Shown in pieces: positions 18,337-27,625 of a DNA stretch of 64,000 bases. Every line of letters begins with the position of its first letter. Within the stretch, counting starts at the first letter, position 1. Where the stretch lies: positions 1,364,001 through 1,428,000 of the forward strand of contig CBDCSI010000002.1 of the NCBI GenBank assembly GCA_965221505.1, in the 5' to 3' direction. The position numbers and the translations under genes were made by a program. Below the pieces are notes generated by a model that was given only the letters and a program-made list of their open reading frames with translations, was not told the origin of the DNA and searched no databases. Source of the stretch: CAZPXZ01 sp965221505. Lineage in GTDB: Bacteria > Pseudomonadota > Alphaproteobacteria > Rhodobacterales > CAZPXZ01.

Positions 18337-20283
18337 CTAGACGATTCTCCCGACGCGGTTGCCGTCCATGACGGCGTCATACGGCTCGCGAGGCCATACG
18401 CAGTCGCCTGCTTCGTGACACTCGATCCCGAGCGAGTCGATCAGCCTGTCGGAGACCTCCTCGATCAGATCCCGCTCCATGTCGCGTTCCAGCGCCAGGA
18501 CCACCTGGTCCACGCCGCGCAACGACTCCAGCGACCCGCCGGATTGCAGGACGATCTCGTCGGCTCCGATGCGTTCGACATTGGAGTTCAGGCGCAGGGT
18601 GACGTTCTCGTTCGCCTCGATTCGCGCGAGGAGCATTTTCTGGGCCATGAACTCCAGGTCGCCGGCAAGGCCGCCCGTCGCCTCGACGACGGTAACCGAA
18701 CTGCCGCGTTCGGCCAGGAACTCGGCCGCGATCAGCCCGAGATGCTGACCGCCGACCACGAGTACGCGGTCGCCGGGCGCGACGGCTCCGCGGATGACCT
18801 TGTCGTAGTCGGTGACGAACTCCTCGTCGATTCCGGGCAGGTATTTCGGGACGAACGGCCTCGTTCCCGTCGCGACGACCAGAACGTCCGGCCGTTCCTC
18901 GCGTACGTCCCCGGCCGAGACCGCCCGTCCGGTCCGAATGCGGACGCCCGCCCGTTCGCACATGCCCGCTCGGTCCTCGATCGCGCGGCTCCAGTTTCGC
19001 CGATGCCGCGGGGCGGCGAGTACGTTCAGCCAGCCGCCGAGGCGATCGGTCTTCTCCAACAGCGTGACGTCGTGCCCCCGGCGCGCGGCGACCCGGGCCG
19101 CCTCCATGCCTGCCATGCCGCCGCCCACGACCATGATCCTGCGCGAACGGGCCGCCTTCGGCAACGCCGCGAAACGCTCCCGACCCGCATCGACGTTGAC
19201 GGAGCAGACCGACGGCCGATTGACGAACAGCTCGTGGCAGCACTTGTTGCAGGCGACGCAGCCGACGGTCTCGTCCGAACGGCCCTGCAGCGCCTTGGCC
19301 AGGATCTCGGCGTCTGCATGGAACGCGCGACCCATATGGACGAAGTCGCAATCGCCGTCTCGCAGCGCCCGCTCGGCCGTCTCCATGTCGGTGATGCGGC
19401 CGGCGCCGAGCACCGGAACCGAGACCGCCCGCTTGAAGCGGCGTGCGAGCGGCAGCAGGCATCCTTCCGGCATGTCCATCGGCTGAATGAGCGTCTCGAG
19501 CGACTCGTACAACCCGGTCGAGACGTCGACGAAGTCCAGACCGAGCGTCTCCAGGTGCCGGACGAGGCGAACGGCGTCTTCCGCCGAATAGCCGCCCTCG
19601 ACGCCTTCTTCCGCCGAGAGGCGCAAGCCCACCGGCATGCCGCTCCCGACCTCGGCGCGGATCGCCTCGTAGACCTCGACGAGGAAGCGCCATCGGTTCT
19701 CCTCGCTGCCGCCGTAGCGGTCGGTGCGGCGGTTGTAGACGTGACTCAGGAAGCTGGCGATCAGATAGCCGTGCGCGCCGTGAACGGTGATCGTGTCGTA
19801 TCCGGCTTCCGCGGCGCGGCGCGCACCGTCCCGGAAACTTCGGACGACCGCCCCGATCTCTTCGACGCTCAATTCCCGGAGCTCGTGGCCTCCGACGATC
19901 GCCGAGGGGCAATTGGAGGGTCCGACGGGCTGAAGGCCGGTCCGATGGGTGTTCGAATTCCGCCCGCCGTGGTTCAACTCGGCCGAAGTTCGGCATCCGT
20001 AGGCCTGCACCGCCTCGTTGAGTTTGCGGTGCGCCGGAACGTTGTCGTCGTGCCAGAGTCCGAGCTGAAACAGGTTTCCTCGTCCGCGGGCGTCGACGTA
20101 GGTCGCCTCGAAATTCATCATCCCGACGCCGTGCCGGGCCCGCTCCGCGTAATAGTCGACGTAGCGCTGCGTGGGATTGCCCAGCCGGTCGCACCAGTTC
20201 TTCTCCATCGGCGGCAGCGTGATGCGGTTCTTGATCTCCAGTTTGCCGAGCCTGCCGGGCGACGAAACGTGCTCGAATGTCAT
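18337..20283 (-). CDS. NADH:flavin oxidoreductase / 2,4-dienoyl-CoA reductase-like protein
   Basis: A 648-residue FadH/TMADH-type modular flavoenzyme. Residues about 1-340 form an old-yellow-enzyme TIM barrel (NRITLPPMEKNW, HGAHGYLIASFLSHVYNRRTDRYGG, MGRAFHADAE). A [4Fe-4S] motif follows, CVACNKCC with a later Cys in PSVCSVN. The C-terminal part is an FAD/NAD(P) domain (IMVVGGGMAGMEAARVAA and VLVVGGQHLGLIAAEFLAE). Relatives reduce dienoyl-CoAs or demethylate amines; the substrate is not clear here. It converges on parB with a 165-bp gap and is probably a single transcript. Confidence 0.88.
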   Translation of the reverse strand: MTFEHVSSPGRLGKLEIKNRITLPPMEKNWCDRLGNPTQRYVDYYAERARHGVGMMNFEATYVDARGRGNLFQLGLWHDDNVPAHRKLNEAVQAYGCRTSAELNHGGRNSNTHRTGLQPVGPSNCPSAIVGGHELRELSVEEIGAVVRSFRDGARRAAEAGYDTITVHGAHGYLIASFLSHVYNRRTDRYGGSEENRWRFLVEVYEAIRAEVGSGMPVGLRLSAEEGVEGGYSAEDAVRLVRHLETLGLDFVDVSTGLYESLETLIQPMDMPEGCLLPLARRFKRAVSVPVLGAGRITDMETAERALRDGDCDFVHMGRAFHADAEILAKALQGRSDETVGCVACNKCCHELFVNRPSVCSVNVDAGRERFAALPKAARSRRIMVVGGGMAGMEAARVAARRGHDVTLLEKTDRLGGWLNVLAAPRHRRNWSRAIEDRAGMCERAGVRIRTGRAVSAGDVREERPDVLVVATGTRPFVPKYLPGIDEEFVTDYDKVIRGAVAPGDRVLVVGGQHLGLIAAEFLAERGSSVTVVEATGGLAGDLEFMAQKMLLARIEANENVTLRLNSNVERIGADEIVLQSGGSLESLRGVDQVVLALERDMERDLIEEVSDRLIDSLGIECHEAGDCVWPREPYDAVMDGNRVGRIV

Positions 20284-21021
20284 GGCGCTCGTTCTCCCTG
20301 GCGATGCGCCGGACGCTCTCGCTCCGGGCTCTGTCGCGAGTATCCGGTTCGGTAGCGCTTCGGGTCTCGCAAGTCAACGAGCCGGCGTCCGCCCTCGATG
20401 CAGGCCGGTCCCGGTGGCTGCAGGCGCAGTCGCTGACGGCCGGACGACGGCGGCGCCGCCATCGACGCTTCGAGTCGCTTGCCGTCGATATCGATCTCCG
20501 GGCGCTGCGCCGGGAATTCCTCGGAACTTCGCCTACGAGAGGCGGGCAGATCCGACGCGACGTCGACGAAGCGGGGCCGGAACGGCAACGGGTCCGTCGG
20601 AAGTCCTGTCGCGCACCGAGCGCGCCGCCGACTTCCCGTCGCGATGCCCCGCGAGCCAGTCCGAGCTTCCTGACGGCGGCGTCGGGTCGATCGACGGTCC
20701 TCGACGAACCGCCCTGGATTCCAGGCGGAGTGCGTCCGGAAGGGGCCGGGCCGGCTCCGTTCGCGAGTCGGTGCGGACAGACCTCGCCCACGCAAGCCAG
20801 GCGAAGCCCGACGCGCACGCGTGTGTGCGTTCGCAATGGTTCGCGGCGCCCGGAACGGATCGATGCGAAGGGAGGGAAATCGCGGAGACGGGTAACGCTG
20901 CGATAGGATCGGCACCGGTGGCGGCGACCGCACTCTCGCAAGTTGAGTGCGCTCCACGTGCGAGTGCGTTCGGCCTGCGGGAGGGGCGGATAGGTAGACG
21001 CATCCGGAAGTCAAGGGACAC
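20284..21021. other. Intergenic region upstream of the RiPP precursor
   Basis: About 0.74 kb with only Arg- and Ser-rich shadow frames. It separates the divergent flavoenzyme and NHLP genes and must contain both promoters, but neither was assigned. No maturation gene fragment was seen. Confidence 0.5.
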
Positions 21022-21291
21022 ATGATCCGCAGGGCGACAAAGGACGATTCCGTTCGCGCCCGTTTCGTCGAAGACCCTAAGGCCGTCCTGCGGGAAGAGT
21101 TCGGCTTCAGCGTCCCGGACCGCCTGGAGATCGACGTTCACGAGGAGGGGAACGGCGTTGCGCATTGCGTGTTGCCGCCGTCGCCGAAGTTCGGAGAGGA
21201 GAGCCTCGACCGGGTTTCGGGAGGATGGCCGCGTGCGTCAGGCATGTGCGTCCTCTGCGATCGACAAGGGTCGCCCTGTCGACCGCATTGA
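21022..21291 (+). CDS. NHLP-family (nitrile hydratase-like leader) RiPP precursor peptide
   Basis: An 89-residue peptide starting at an ATG 5 nt after AAGGGA. Residues about 12-55 match the nitrile-hydratase-alpha-like leader (RARFVEDPKAVLREEFGF, then VPDRLEIDVHEEG and AHCVLPP). They are followed by SLDRVSGG, the double-Gly cleavage site (Gly67-Gly68) used by C39-peptidase transporters. The predicted core, residues 69-89, begins WPRASGMC and contains Cys76, Cys79 and Cys86 plus two Ser. The leader type is well known; the modification is not predictable. No LanM, YcaO, radical-SAM or peptidase-transporter gene occurs in this window, so its enzymes must be encoded elsewhere. Confidence 0.85.
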   Translation: MIRRATKDDSVRARFVEDPKAVLREEFGFSVPDRLEIDVHEEGNGVAHCVLPPSPKFGEESLDRVSGGWPRASGMCVLCDRQGSPCRPH

Positions 21292-21804
21292 CGGTCTGAG
21301 GCGATCCCCGGGCGCTTCCGGTCTCGCACGAGGCGCCGACCGAGTCCGCTCCGGGTAACCGGTGCGATCGCACGAGCGTCCGTTCGAGGTCCGTTCCTGG
21401 CCATGAGCGAGAATTCCGTCGTGGCGCGATCCGCGACGATTCCCTGCGTGACGGGTTCCGCCCTGCTGTCGTTCTGCCGGGCGAGGTAACGCGGCCGCCG
21501 GATCGTCGCGATACGGCGCTACGAGGTCGCCCCGGCGTCGATCTTCGCCGGCGGCGGAATGCGCAGGGTTCCCGGGAGGCGATCGTCGGCGGACCGCTCT
21601 CGAGAATCGGCAATGCGCCGCTCGCGCAGTGGCAGGCGCGGTGTCGGCGCCGAGCGGACGCTCGGGCGTGTTGCCGCCCGCGTTTGCGCAAGACGCGCCC
21701 GGAGACCCTACTCCGGTCCGGCCGGCCCGCGCCGTCGGGGCAATTTCGCCCGGATCGTCGACGCAGCCGCATGCGGCTTGCGGAAGGAACGGGCGTCCGC
21801 GAGT
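21292..21804. other. Intergenic stretch without a supported gene
   Basis: About 0.5 kb between the precursor gene and the promoter of the sugar-type importer. Only Arg-rich shadow frames are present, and no immunity, transporter or RNA gene was recognised. Confidence 0.5.
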
Positions 21805-21832
21805 TTGACTCGAACCGGCATGATGCTATATC
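21805..21832 (+). promoter_or_regulatory. Candidate sigma-70 promoter of the ribose-type importer operon
   Basis: TTGACT (21805-21810) and TATATC (21827-21832) are 16 bp apart, about 160 bp upstream of the GTG of the binding-protein gene. The -35 matches five of six consensus positions. There is no independent support. Confidence 0.4.
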
Positions 21833-21991
21833 CGAGGGTCGGCCAGCCGAGCCGGCGACAGGCTAGTCTCGATCGGTGCCACGACTCTCGAAGGCGCTGC
21901 GCTCAGGGGGGTGGAGCCGGCGCATCGCCCGAATCCGGCCGCCTCGCTCCAGCCGTCACGACCCCAAGCAAGAGGACAGGAGGAAAGACAA

Positions 21992-23074
21992 GTGTTAAAT
22001 CGCAGTTTCGTTCGCGGCGCGCCGCTGGCCGCCGCCGGCGCAGTTCTGGCGTCGTCCGTCGCGCTGGCGGAGATGGTACCCCTAACGGTGTCGCCCGACG
22101 CGCCCACCGAAGTTCCCGAGGCGTTCGCCGCCGGCGAAGTCGATATCGCGGTCGTCCGTCAGCTGAACGTCGGCGACGTCTATCAGGCCTGGATCGCCGG
22201 CGTGCAGGACGAGGCGGACCGGCTCGGCGTCAACCTGACGATCTACAACGCCGACGGAGACAACGCGAGGCAGGCGCTTCAGCTGCAGCAGGCGGTGGCG
22301 ACCGGCCCCGACGCAATTCTGATCGGCTGGGGCTTCGGCGACAGCCTGCAGGCCGGGCTCGCGGCGGCGGAGGCGGCCGGCATTCCGGTCGTGGCCTCCA
22401 ACGCCTCGATCGAGGCCTCCGACAGCGTGACCCTCGTCAACCAGTCGGAACACCTGATGATGGAAGGCATCATGGACCAGTGGGTCGAGGACCGGAACGG
22501 CGACATGGCGGGCGACGTGATCTACGTCTACGTCGCCGGATACCGACCCCTGGATCTGCGGAACGAGGTCTGGGAGCGGTTCAAGGCCGAACATCCCGGC
22601 ATCAACCAGGTGGCGCAAATCGGCGTGGTGAACGCCAACACCGCGGCCGAGACGGCGAACCAGGCGAAGGCCGCGCTTCAGGCCAATCCCGACACCATCG
22701 CGATCATTGCGCCCTATGACGAGTTCACCAAGGGCGCGGCCCTGGCGATCAACGAACTGGGACTGCAGGACTCGGTCAAGACCTACGGCATGGACATCTC
22801 GACGGCCGACATTGCGGTGATGATCGCGGACGACAGCCCGTGGGTGGCGACGGCGACGACCGACATGAAGAACTTCGGTCACGTCTCGCTTCGCGTAGCG
22901 GCAGGCGAGGTCGTCGATTCCTACGAAGGCAACGACCTCCAGATCCCGCCGCTGGTCATTACCCGCGACGACCTGCTGGAGAGAGGCGTCCAGAACGTCG
23001 AGCAGCTGGGCGAGAACTTTCCGGGTCTCGCCACGCCGGGCCTCGCGGAAGCGCCCTGGATGGCCGGGCTGTAG
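21992..23074 (+). CDS. Ribose-type ABC transporter substrate-binding protein
   Basis: A 360-residue periplasmic binding protein of the Peripla_BP_4/RbsB class. The GTG at 21992 is chosen for the strong AGGAGG at 21978-21983. The N-terminus is a signal peptide (a short basic segment, then an Ala-rich hydrophobic core ending near SVALAEM). The mature part has VGDVYQAWIAGVQDEADRLGV and the hinge motifs of sugar-binding proteins (IGWGFGDSLQAGL, VVASNASIEASD). It heads an operon with a two-domain ATPase and a permease of the same class. The sugar or polyol is unknown. Confidence 0.87.
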   Translation: MLNRSFVRGAPLAAAGAVLASSVALAEMVPLTVSPDAPTEVPEAFAAGEVDIAVVRQLNVGDVYQAWIAGVQDEADRLGVNLTIYNADGDNARQALQLQQAVATGPDAILIGWGFGDSLQAGLAAAEAAGIPVVASNASIEASDSVTLVNQSEHLMMEGIMDQWVEDRNGDMAGDVIYVYVAGYRPLDLRNEVWERFKAEHPGINQVAQIGVVNANTAAETANQAKAALQANPDTIAIIAPYDEFTKGAALAINELGLQDSVKTYGMDISTADIAVMIADDSPWVATATTDMKNFGHVSLRVAAGEVVDSYEGNDLQIPPLVITRDDLLERGVQNVEQLGENFPGLATPGLAEAPWMAGL

Positions 23075-23109
23075 GAGACGCCCCGCCCGGGAAGCCGCCG
23101 CGCAGCGCG

Positions 23110-24702
23110 ATGCTTCCCGAGGCTGACGAACGCGCCGCCGACGGGCCGGACCCGTCGGCGGCCCATTCCGGCGACGCGCTCGTCGAGTTCCGGGAAATCG
23201 TGAAGACCTTCGGGGCCACGCGCGCGCTCCGCGGCGTGACCTTCGGCATCCGATCCGGCGAGACGCTGGGACTGCTGGGCGCTAACGGCGCCGGCAAGTC
23301 GACCCTGATCAAGATTCTGGCCGGCGTGCACCGTCCGACGTCCGGCCAGATCGTCGTGGAGGGCCGACCCTGCGAGTTCCGGTATCCGGACGAAGCGCGG
23401 AACGCCGGAATCGCCACCGTTCACCAGAACATCGACGACGGAGTCGTGTTCGGCATGACCGTCGCGGAGAATCTGCTTCTCGACGAAATCGCCAAACCGG
23501 GCGCCGGGATCTTTCTGAACCGGCGAGCGGTGTTGAAGCGCGCACGGGAGGTCCAGCAGGAGCTTGCGCTCGACCTTCCCCTGACCGCGCCGGTCGAGGA
23601 CCTGTCGCCGAGCCGGCGGCAGGAGGTCGCGATCGCGCGCGAACTGGTCAAGCGTCCGAAGCTGCTCATTCTGGACGAACCGACCTCCACCCTGAGCGAG
23701 CGGGAGGCGGAAAAGCTGTTCGCCGCGGTCGAGGGCCTCAAGCGCCGCGGGATCTCGATCCTCTACATCTCGCACCGGCTGAGCGAAGTGAAGCAGCTCT
23801 GCGACCGGGCCGTCGTGCTTCGAAACGGGTCGATCGTGTCCCGCCACGAAGCGCCGATGGACTCCCGCGAGATCGCCAGTTCCATTCTCGGCGAACTGGT
23901 GGTGTCGGCCGTGCGGACGAGCCGTCGGGGACGAGACGAGGCCGTTCGTCTCGAGGGACTTCGGTCCAAGCCCGACGGGAAGGAAATCGACCTCGTCCTG
24001 CGCCGCGGCGAGACCGTCGGACTGACCGGTCTGATCGGGGCGGGCAAGACGGAACTCCTGGAGCAGATCTGCGGCCATCGTCCCCTGATCGCGGGAAGCA
24101 TGTCTCTCGACGGGCGGCCCTACCGGCCCAGGGATGCGGCGGACGCCATGGCGAAGGGGGTCGTCATGGTGCCGGAACAGCGTGCGCTGCAGGCGATCTT
24201 TCCGGGCGAAAGCCTCTGGAAGCACTGTTCGGTCGGCCTGATGGACGCATTCAGCCGGTTCGGCTTCATGGACCGGCGCCGCGAGGTCGCGTTCGCCGGC
24301 GACGTGATCCGCGATTACCGGGTGGTCGCGCCGGGCAGCGCGGCGGAGATCGAGGAGCTGTCCGGAGGAAACCAGCAGAAGCTGCTGGTCGGCCGGTGGC
24401 TGAACCAGAAGTGGAAGCTGATCGTCCTCGACGAGCCGTTCCGGGGAATCGATATCGGGGCCCGCGCGCTGATCTCCGGCGCCGTGCGCGAGTATTCGGA
24501 GGAGGCGCCGGTCCTGGTGTGCAGTTCCGATCCCGAGGAGGTGATCGAAGTGGCGGATCGCGTGTTGATCATGGTCGACGCGGCCATCGTCCACGAAGAC
24601 CGGGCCGCCGACCTGACGGCCGAGTCGCTGGCAGAGATCATGAGTCGCTCCGGCGTTTCCGGCGTCTCCGGCGGCGGGAACCCGGCCGAGGTCCGGGTCT
24701 GA
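23110..24702 (+). CDS. Ribose-type ABC transporter ATP-binding protein (two NBDs)
   Basis: A 530-residue RbsA/XylG-like fusion of two nucleotide-binding domains. The first has Walker A GANGAGKST, signature LSPSRRQE and Walker B LLILDEPTSTLS. The second has Walker A GLIGAGKTE, signature LSGGNQQK and Walker B LIVLDEPFRGID. The atypical first signature is usual for this class. The ATG at 23110 is 35 nt after the binding-protein stop, and the first roughly 25 residues are poorly conserved. The stop overlaps the permease start by 1 nt. Confidence 0.9.
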   Translation: MLPEADERAADGPDPSAAHSGDALVEFREIVKTFGATRALRGVTFGIRSGETLGLLGANGAGKSTLIKILAGVHRPTSGQIVVEGRPCEFRYPDEARNAGIATVHQNIDDGVVFGMTVAENLLLDEIAKPGAGIFLNRRAVLKRAREVQQELALDLPLTAPVEDLSPSRRQEVAIARELVKRPKLLILDEPTSTLSEREAEKLFAAVEGLKRRGISILYISHRLSEVKQLCDRAVVLRNGSIVSRHEAPMDSREIASSILGELVVSAVRTSRRGRDEAVRLEGLRSKPDGKEIDLVLRRGETVGLTGLIGAGKTELLEQICGHRPLIAGSMSLDGRPYRPRDAADAMAKGVVMVPEQRALQAIFPGESLWKHCSVGLMDAFSRFGFMDRRREVAFAGDVIRDYRVVAPGSAAEIEELSGGNQQKLLVGRWLNQKWKLIVLDEPFRGIDIGARALISGAVREYSEEAPVLVCSSDPEEVIEVADRVLIMVDAAIVHEDRAADLTAESLAEIMSRSGVSGVSGGGNPAEVRV

Positions 24703-25751
24703 TGACCGCTCGCACCGACGAGAGCGTCCCGGCCGGCCGGGAAGAGGCCGCGGCGCCCGAGCGGTCGGCGGGATTCGAGCGCGTGAAGGCGTTCGTATAC
24801 CGATACGGACTGCTCACCGTTCTCGTGGCGATGATCGCGTATTTCAGCGTATCCCAGCCGTTCTTCGGCACGTTCGTCAACGCGATGTTCATCCTGCAGG
24901 CGGCGTCGATCGTGGCGGTCGTCGGGCTCGGATGCACCGTCTCCATGACCGTCGGCGGGTTCGATCTCTCGGTCGGCTCGGCGATGAGCCTCTCGATCAT
25001 GGCCGCGGCGGCTGCGATGGTGATCGGCGAAATGGGCGGCGTCCCGGCGATCCTGATCGGAATCGCGGCCGGGCTCGCGGTGGGGCTGTTCAACAGTTTC
25101 CTGATCGTGGTCGCCCGGATTCCCGATCTCGTGGCGACCCTGTCGACGCTGTTCCTGATCAACGGATTGACGCTGATGGGCGTGGGCGGGCAGTCCGTCG
25201 CGGAAGGAATGGCGTTCGACGGGCAGACGACCAGCGGCAAATTCGCCCCGATCTTCAAGTGGCTGGGTTCGGGTCAGGTTCTCGGCGTCCCGGCTTCGGT
25301 GATTCTCGCCGGGGTCGTGTTTCTCGTCGTCGTGGTCCTGCTGAACTACACGCGGTGGGGACGCGCCTTCTATGCGGTCGGCGGCAATCCCGTCGCCGCC
25401 GCCGCCGCCGGCATCCGGGTCGCCCGCTATCGCGTGGTCGCCTATCTGATCTCCGGCGGGCTCTCGGCGGTGGCCGGAATCATGCTCGCGGCGCGGTCCA
25501 ACCGCGGGGACGTGAACGTCGGCGACCCCTATCTCCTGCAGGCGGTATCCGCCGCGCTCGTGGGCTATGCCGTGCTCGGCGCCAACCGGCCGAACGCGTT
25601 CGGGACCCTGGTCGGCGCCGTGTTCGTGGCGGTGCTGATCAACGGCCTGACGATGTTCAACTTTCCGTATTATGCGCAGAGCTTCGTGCAGGGCCTTCTG
25701 CTCGTCATCGCGCTGCTGATGTCCTACACGCTGGGTCCGCGCCGGCGCTGA
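24702..25751 (+). CDS. Ribose-type ABC transporter permease
   Basis: A 349-residue inner-membrane permease of the RbsC/XylH family, with about nine to ten hydrophobic segments. The signature region MTVGGFDLSVGSAMSLS is followed by the cytoplasmic motif YAVGGNPVAAAAAGIRV and the C-terminal SFVQGLLLVIALLMSY. A charged N-terminal tail of about 30 residues precedes the first segment. It overlaps the ATPase gene by 1 nt (TGATG), so assembly partners are made together. Confidence 0.9.
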   Translation: MTARTDESVPAGREEAAAPERSAGFERVKAFVYRYGLLTVLVAMIAYFSVSQPFFGTFVNAMFILQAASIVAVVGLGCTVSMTVGGFDLSVGSAMSLSIMAAAAAMVIGEMGGVPAILIGIAAGLAVGLFNSFLIVVARIPDLVATLSTLFLINGLTLMGVGGQSVAEGMAFDGQTTSGKFAPIFKWLGSGQVLGVPASVILAGVVFLVVVVLLNYTRWGRAFYAVGGNPVAAAAAGIRVARYRVVAYLISGGLSAVAGIMLAARSNRGDVNVGDPYLLQAVSAALVGYAVLGANRPNAFGTLVGAVFVAVLINGLTMFNFPYYAQSFVQGLLLVIALLMSYTLGPRRR

Positions 25752-25790
25752 GCGCGACCCGTTCCGATCGAAATTCCGGGGGGAAGAAAA

Positions 25791-26585
25791 ATGAGACTCG
25801 CCGTTCCGAACATCCGGGGCAACCTCTTCGACGTGACCGGAAAGGTCGTCGCGATCACCGGCGCCGGTCAGGGCATCGGCCGCACCCTGTCGCTCGGCTT
25901 CGCGTCCGCCGGAGCGCGGGTCGCGATGATCGACGTAAACGCCGAGGCGCTGGCGGAGTCGCAAAACGTTCTCGCGGAAGTGACCGACGACACGGTGTCG
26001 GTCGTCGCGGACGTGTCCGCCGACGATGCGCCGGAGCGCATCGTCGAGGCCTGCGAGCGGCTCGGCGGCCGGATCGACTGTCTGGTCAACAACGCCGGCA
26101 TCATGTCCTACACGGAACCGCGCACGATTACGGACGAGGAGTTCGACCGAATGATCTCGGTCAATCTCCGCGCGCCGGTGCGGATCATGCGCGCGGTGCT
26201 GCCGGTCATGGAAGGCCAGGGGACGGGCTCGGTGATCAACATCGGCTCTTCCTGGTCGTCGCGCGCCTCCGTCTTCAACCAGTCCGGCGGCGGCGTGGAC
26301 TACTGCGCGGCGAAGGCGGCGCTGCAGTCCTACACCCGCGGCGCCGCCCAGGCGCTCGCCGAATCCCATGTGCGGGTGAACGCCATCGCTCCGGGCGGGG
26401 TCGACACGCCGATGCACGCGCACCATCGCGATTTTCTGATGGAATACGAGAAATACATCCCGATCGGGCGGATGACGGTGGCGGAGGATCTCGTCGGACC
26501 GGCGATCTTTCTCGCGTCCGAGGCGTCGGCCTACATCACCGGTCAGACGATCCACGTCAACGGCGGGATGATCATGGTCGACTAG
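25791..26585 (+). CDS. Short-chain dehydrogenase/reductase
   Basis: A 264-residue classical SDR. The cofactor motif is TGAGQGIG (residues 23-30), NNAG is at 100-103, and the catalytic Tyr171-Lys175 pair (YCAAK) follows a Ser-rich IGSSWSS segment. NAIAPGGVDTPM and the C-terminal GQTIHVNGGMIMVD are typical. It starts 39 nt after the permease behind a purine-rich GGGGGGAAG. It probably oxidises a sugar or polyol delivered by the importer, but the substrate is inferred from context only. Confidence 0.88.
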   Translation: MRLAVPNIRGNLFDVTGKVVAITGAGQGIGRTLSLGFASAGARVAMIDVNAEALAESQNVLAEVTDDTVSVVADVSADDAPERIVEACERLGGRIDCLVNNAGIMSYTEPRTITDEEFDRMISVNLRAPVRIMRAVLPVMEGQGTGSVINIGSSWSSRASVFNQSGGGVDYCAAKAALQSYTRGAAQALAESHVRVNAIAPGGVDTPMHAHHRDFLMEYEKYIPIGRMTVAEDLVGPAIFLASEASAYITGQTIHVNGGMIMVD

Positions 26586-26632
26586 GCGCCGCCCGCTTCC
26601 CGTCTCGACCCGTTCGCAAGGGATCCGCCCCG

Positions 26633-27472
26633 TTGACCGGCTCTCGCCGACGCGTGCTCGCCCGGCTGCGGGCGACCCTGGCGGGGGGCAGCCCCATCGT
26701 GGGCGCCGGAGCGGGTACGGGCATTTCGGCGAAATTCGCCGAGCGCGGCGGTGCGGATCTGATCCTGATCTACAACTCCGGCCGCTACCGGATGGCCGGA
26801 CACGGGTCGAACGCCGGACTCCTGGCCATCGGAGACGCAAACGCGATCGTCGTGGAGATGGGCGAGCGGGAGATCCTGCCCGTCGTGCGCGACGCGCCGG
26901 TGATCGCCGGGGTGAACGGCACGGATCCGACCCGGGTCATGCCGGCGTTCCTTCGAAGCCTGCCGCCGATGGGGTTCTCCGGCGTGATCAATTTCCCTTC
27001 CCACGGCATTATCGACGGACGCTGGCGCGAGAGCCTGGAGGCGACCGGCTTCGGCTACGACCGGGAAGTGGACATGATCGCCGAGGCGCATCGCCAGGAC
27101 CAGTTCACGCTGAGCTACTGCTTCACCCCGGACGAGGCGGCCCGGATGGCGCGTGCGGGGGCGGACATGGTGGTGGCGCATATGGGACTGACTACCGGCG
27201 GGTCGATCGGCGCCGCATCGGGCTTTGCCTTGTCGGTCGAGGATTGCGTGGCGCTCACGCAGGCGATGGCCGCCGCCGCGCGCGAGGTGCGCGCCGACGT
27301 GCTGATCGCGTGTCACGGAGGGCCGCTGGAGTCGCCGGAGGACGCGCGGGCGGTGATTCAGGGGGCTCGCGTCGACGGATTCGTCGGCGCGTCGACCATG
27401 GAGCGTCTGCCGGTGGAGACGGCCATCGAGGAGACGGTGCGCGGGTTCAAGTCAGTAGGCTTGGGCGGATAG
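26633..27472 (+). CDS. Phosphoenolpyruvate hydrolase-family TIM-barrel protein
   Basis: A 279-residue protein of the PEP-hydrolase-like (TIM-br_sig_trns) family. Characteristic stretches are PIVGAGAGTGISAKFAERGG, LILIYNSGRYRMAGHGS, PVIAGVNGTDP, VVAHMGLTTGGSIGA and CHGGPLESPEDA. The TTG at 26633 is preferred because AAGGGA lies about 10 nt upstream; GTG 26654 is an alternative. Members are often next to sugar-acid genes or fused to UPF0261 domains, and the enzymatic role is not well established. It follows the SDR gene in the importer operon. Confidence 0.8.
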   Translation: MTGSRRRVLARLRATLAGGSPIVGAGAGTGISAKFAERGGADLILIYNSGRYRMAGHGSNAGLLAIGDANAIVVEMGEREILPVVRDAPVIAGVNGTDPTRVMPAFLRSLPPMGFSGVINFPSHGIIDGRWRESLEATGFGYDREVDMIAEAHRQDQFTLSYCFTPDEAARMARAGADMVVAHMGLTTGGSIGAASGFALSVEDCVALTQAMAAAAREVRADVLIACHGGPLESPEDARAVIQGARVDGFVGASTMERLPVETAIEETVRGFKSVGLGG

Positions 27473-27625
27473 GCGCATGGGCAGGACGGCCGATGCCCGC
27501 CGGAGAGAGGCGTCCGCGACGTCCAATGCGAAGACGGGACGGGAGGCCGCCAGGCCCCTGGACACGCGGAATCGGCCGGGAGTTCCGGAGAGGGCGGCGC
27601 TCCGGCAATAGGAGGAATCGTCCGT

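Noticed and set aside
21795..21835. tRNA T-loop-like GGTTCGAGTC on the minus strand
   Set aside because: The flanking bases do not form a T-stem and no acceptor or anticodon arm fits.
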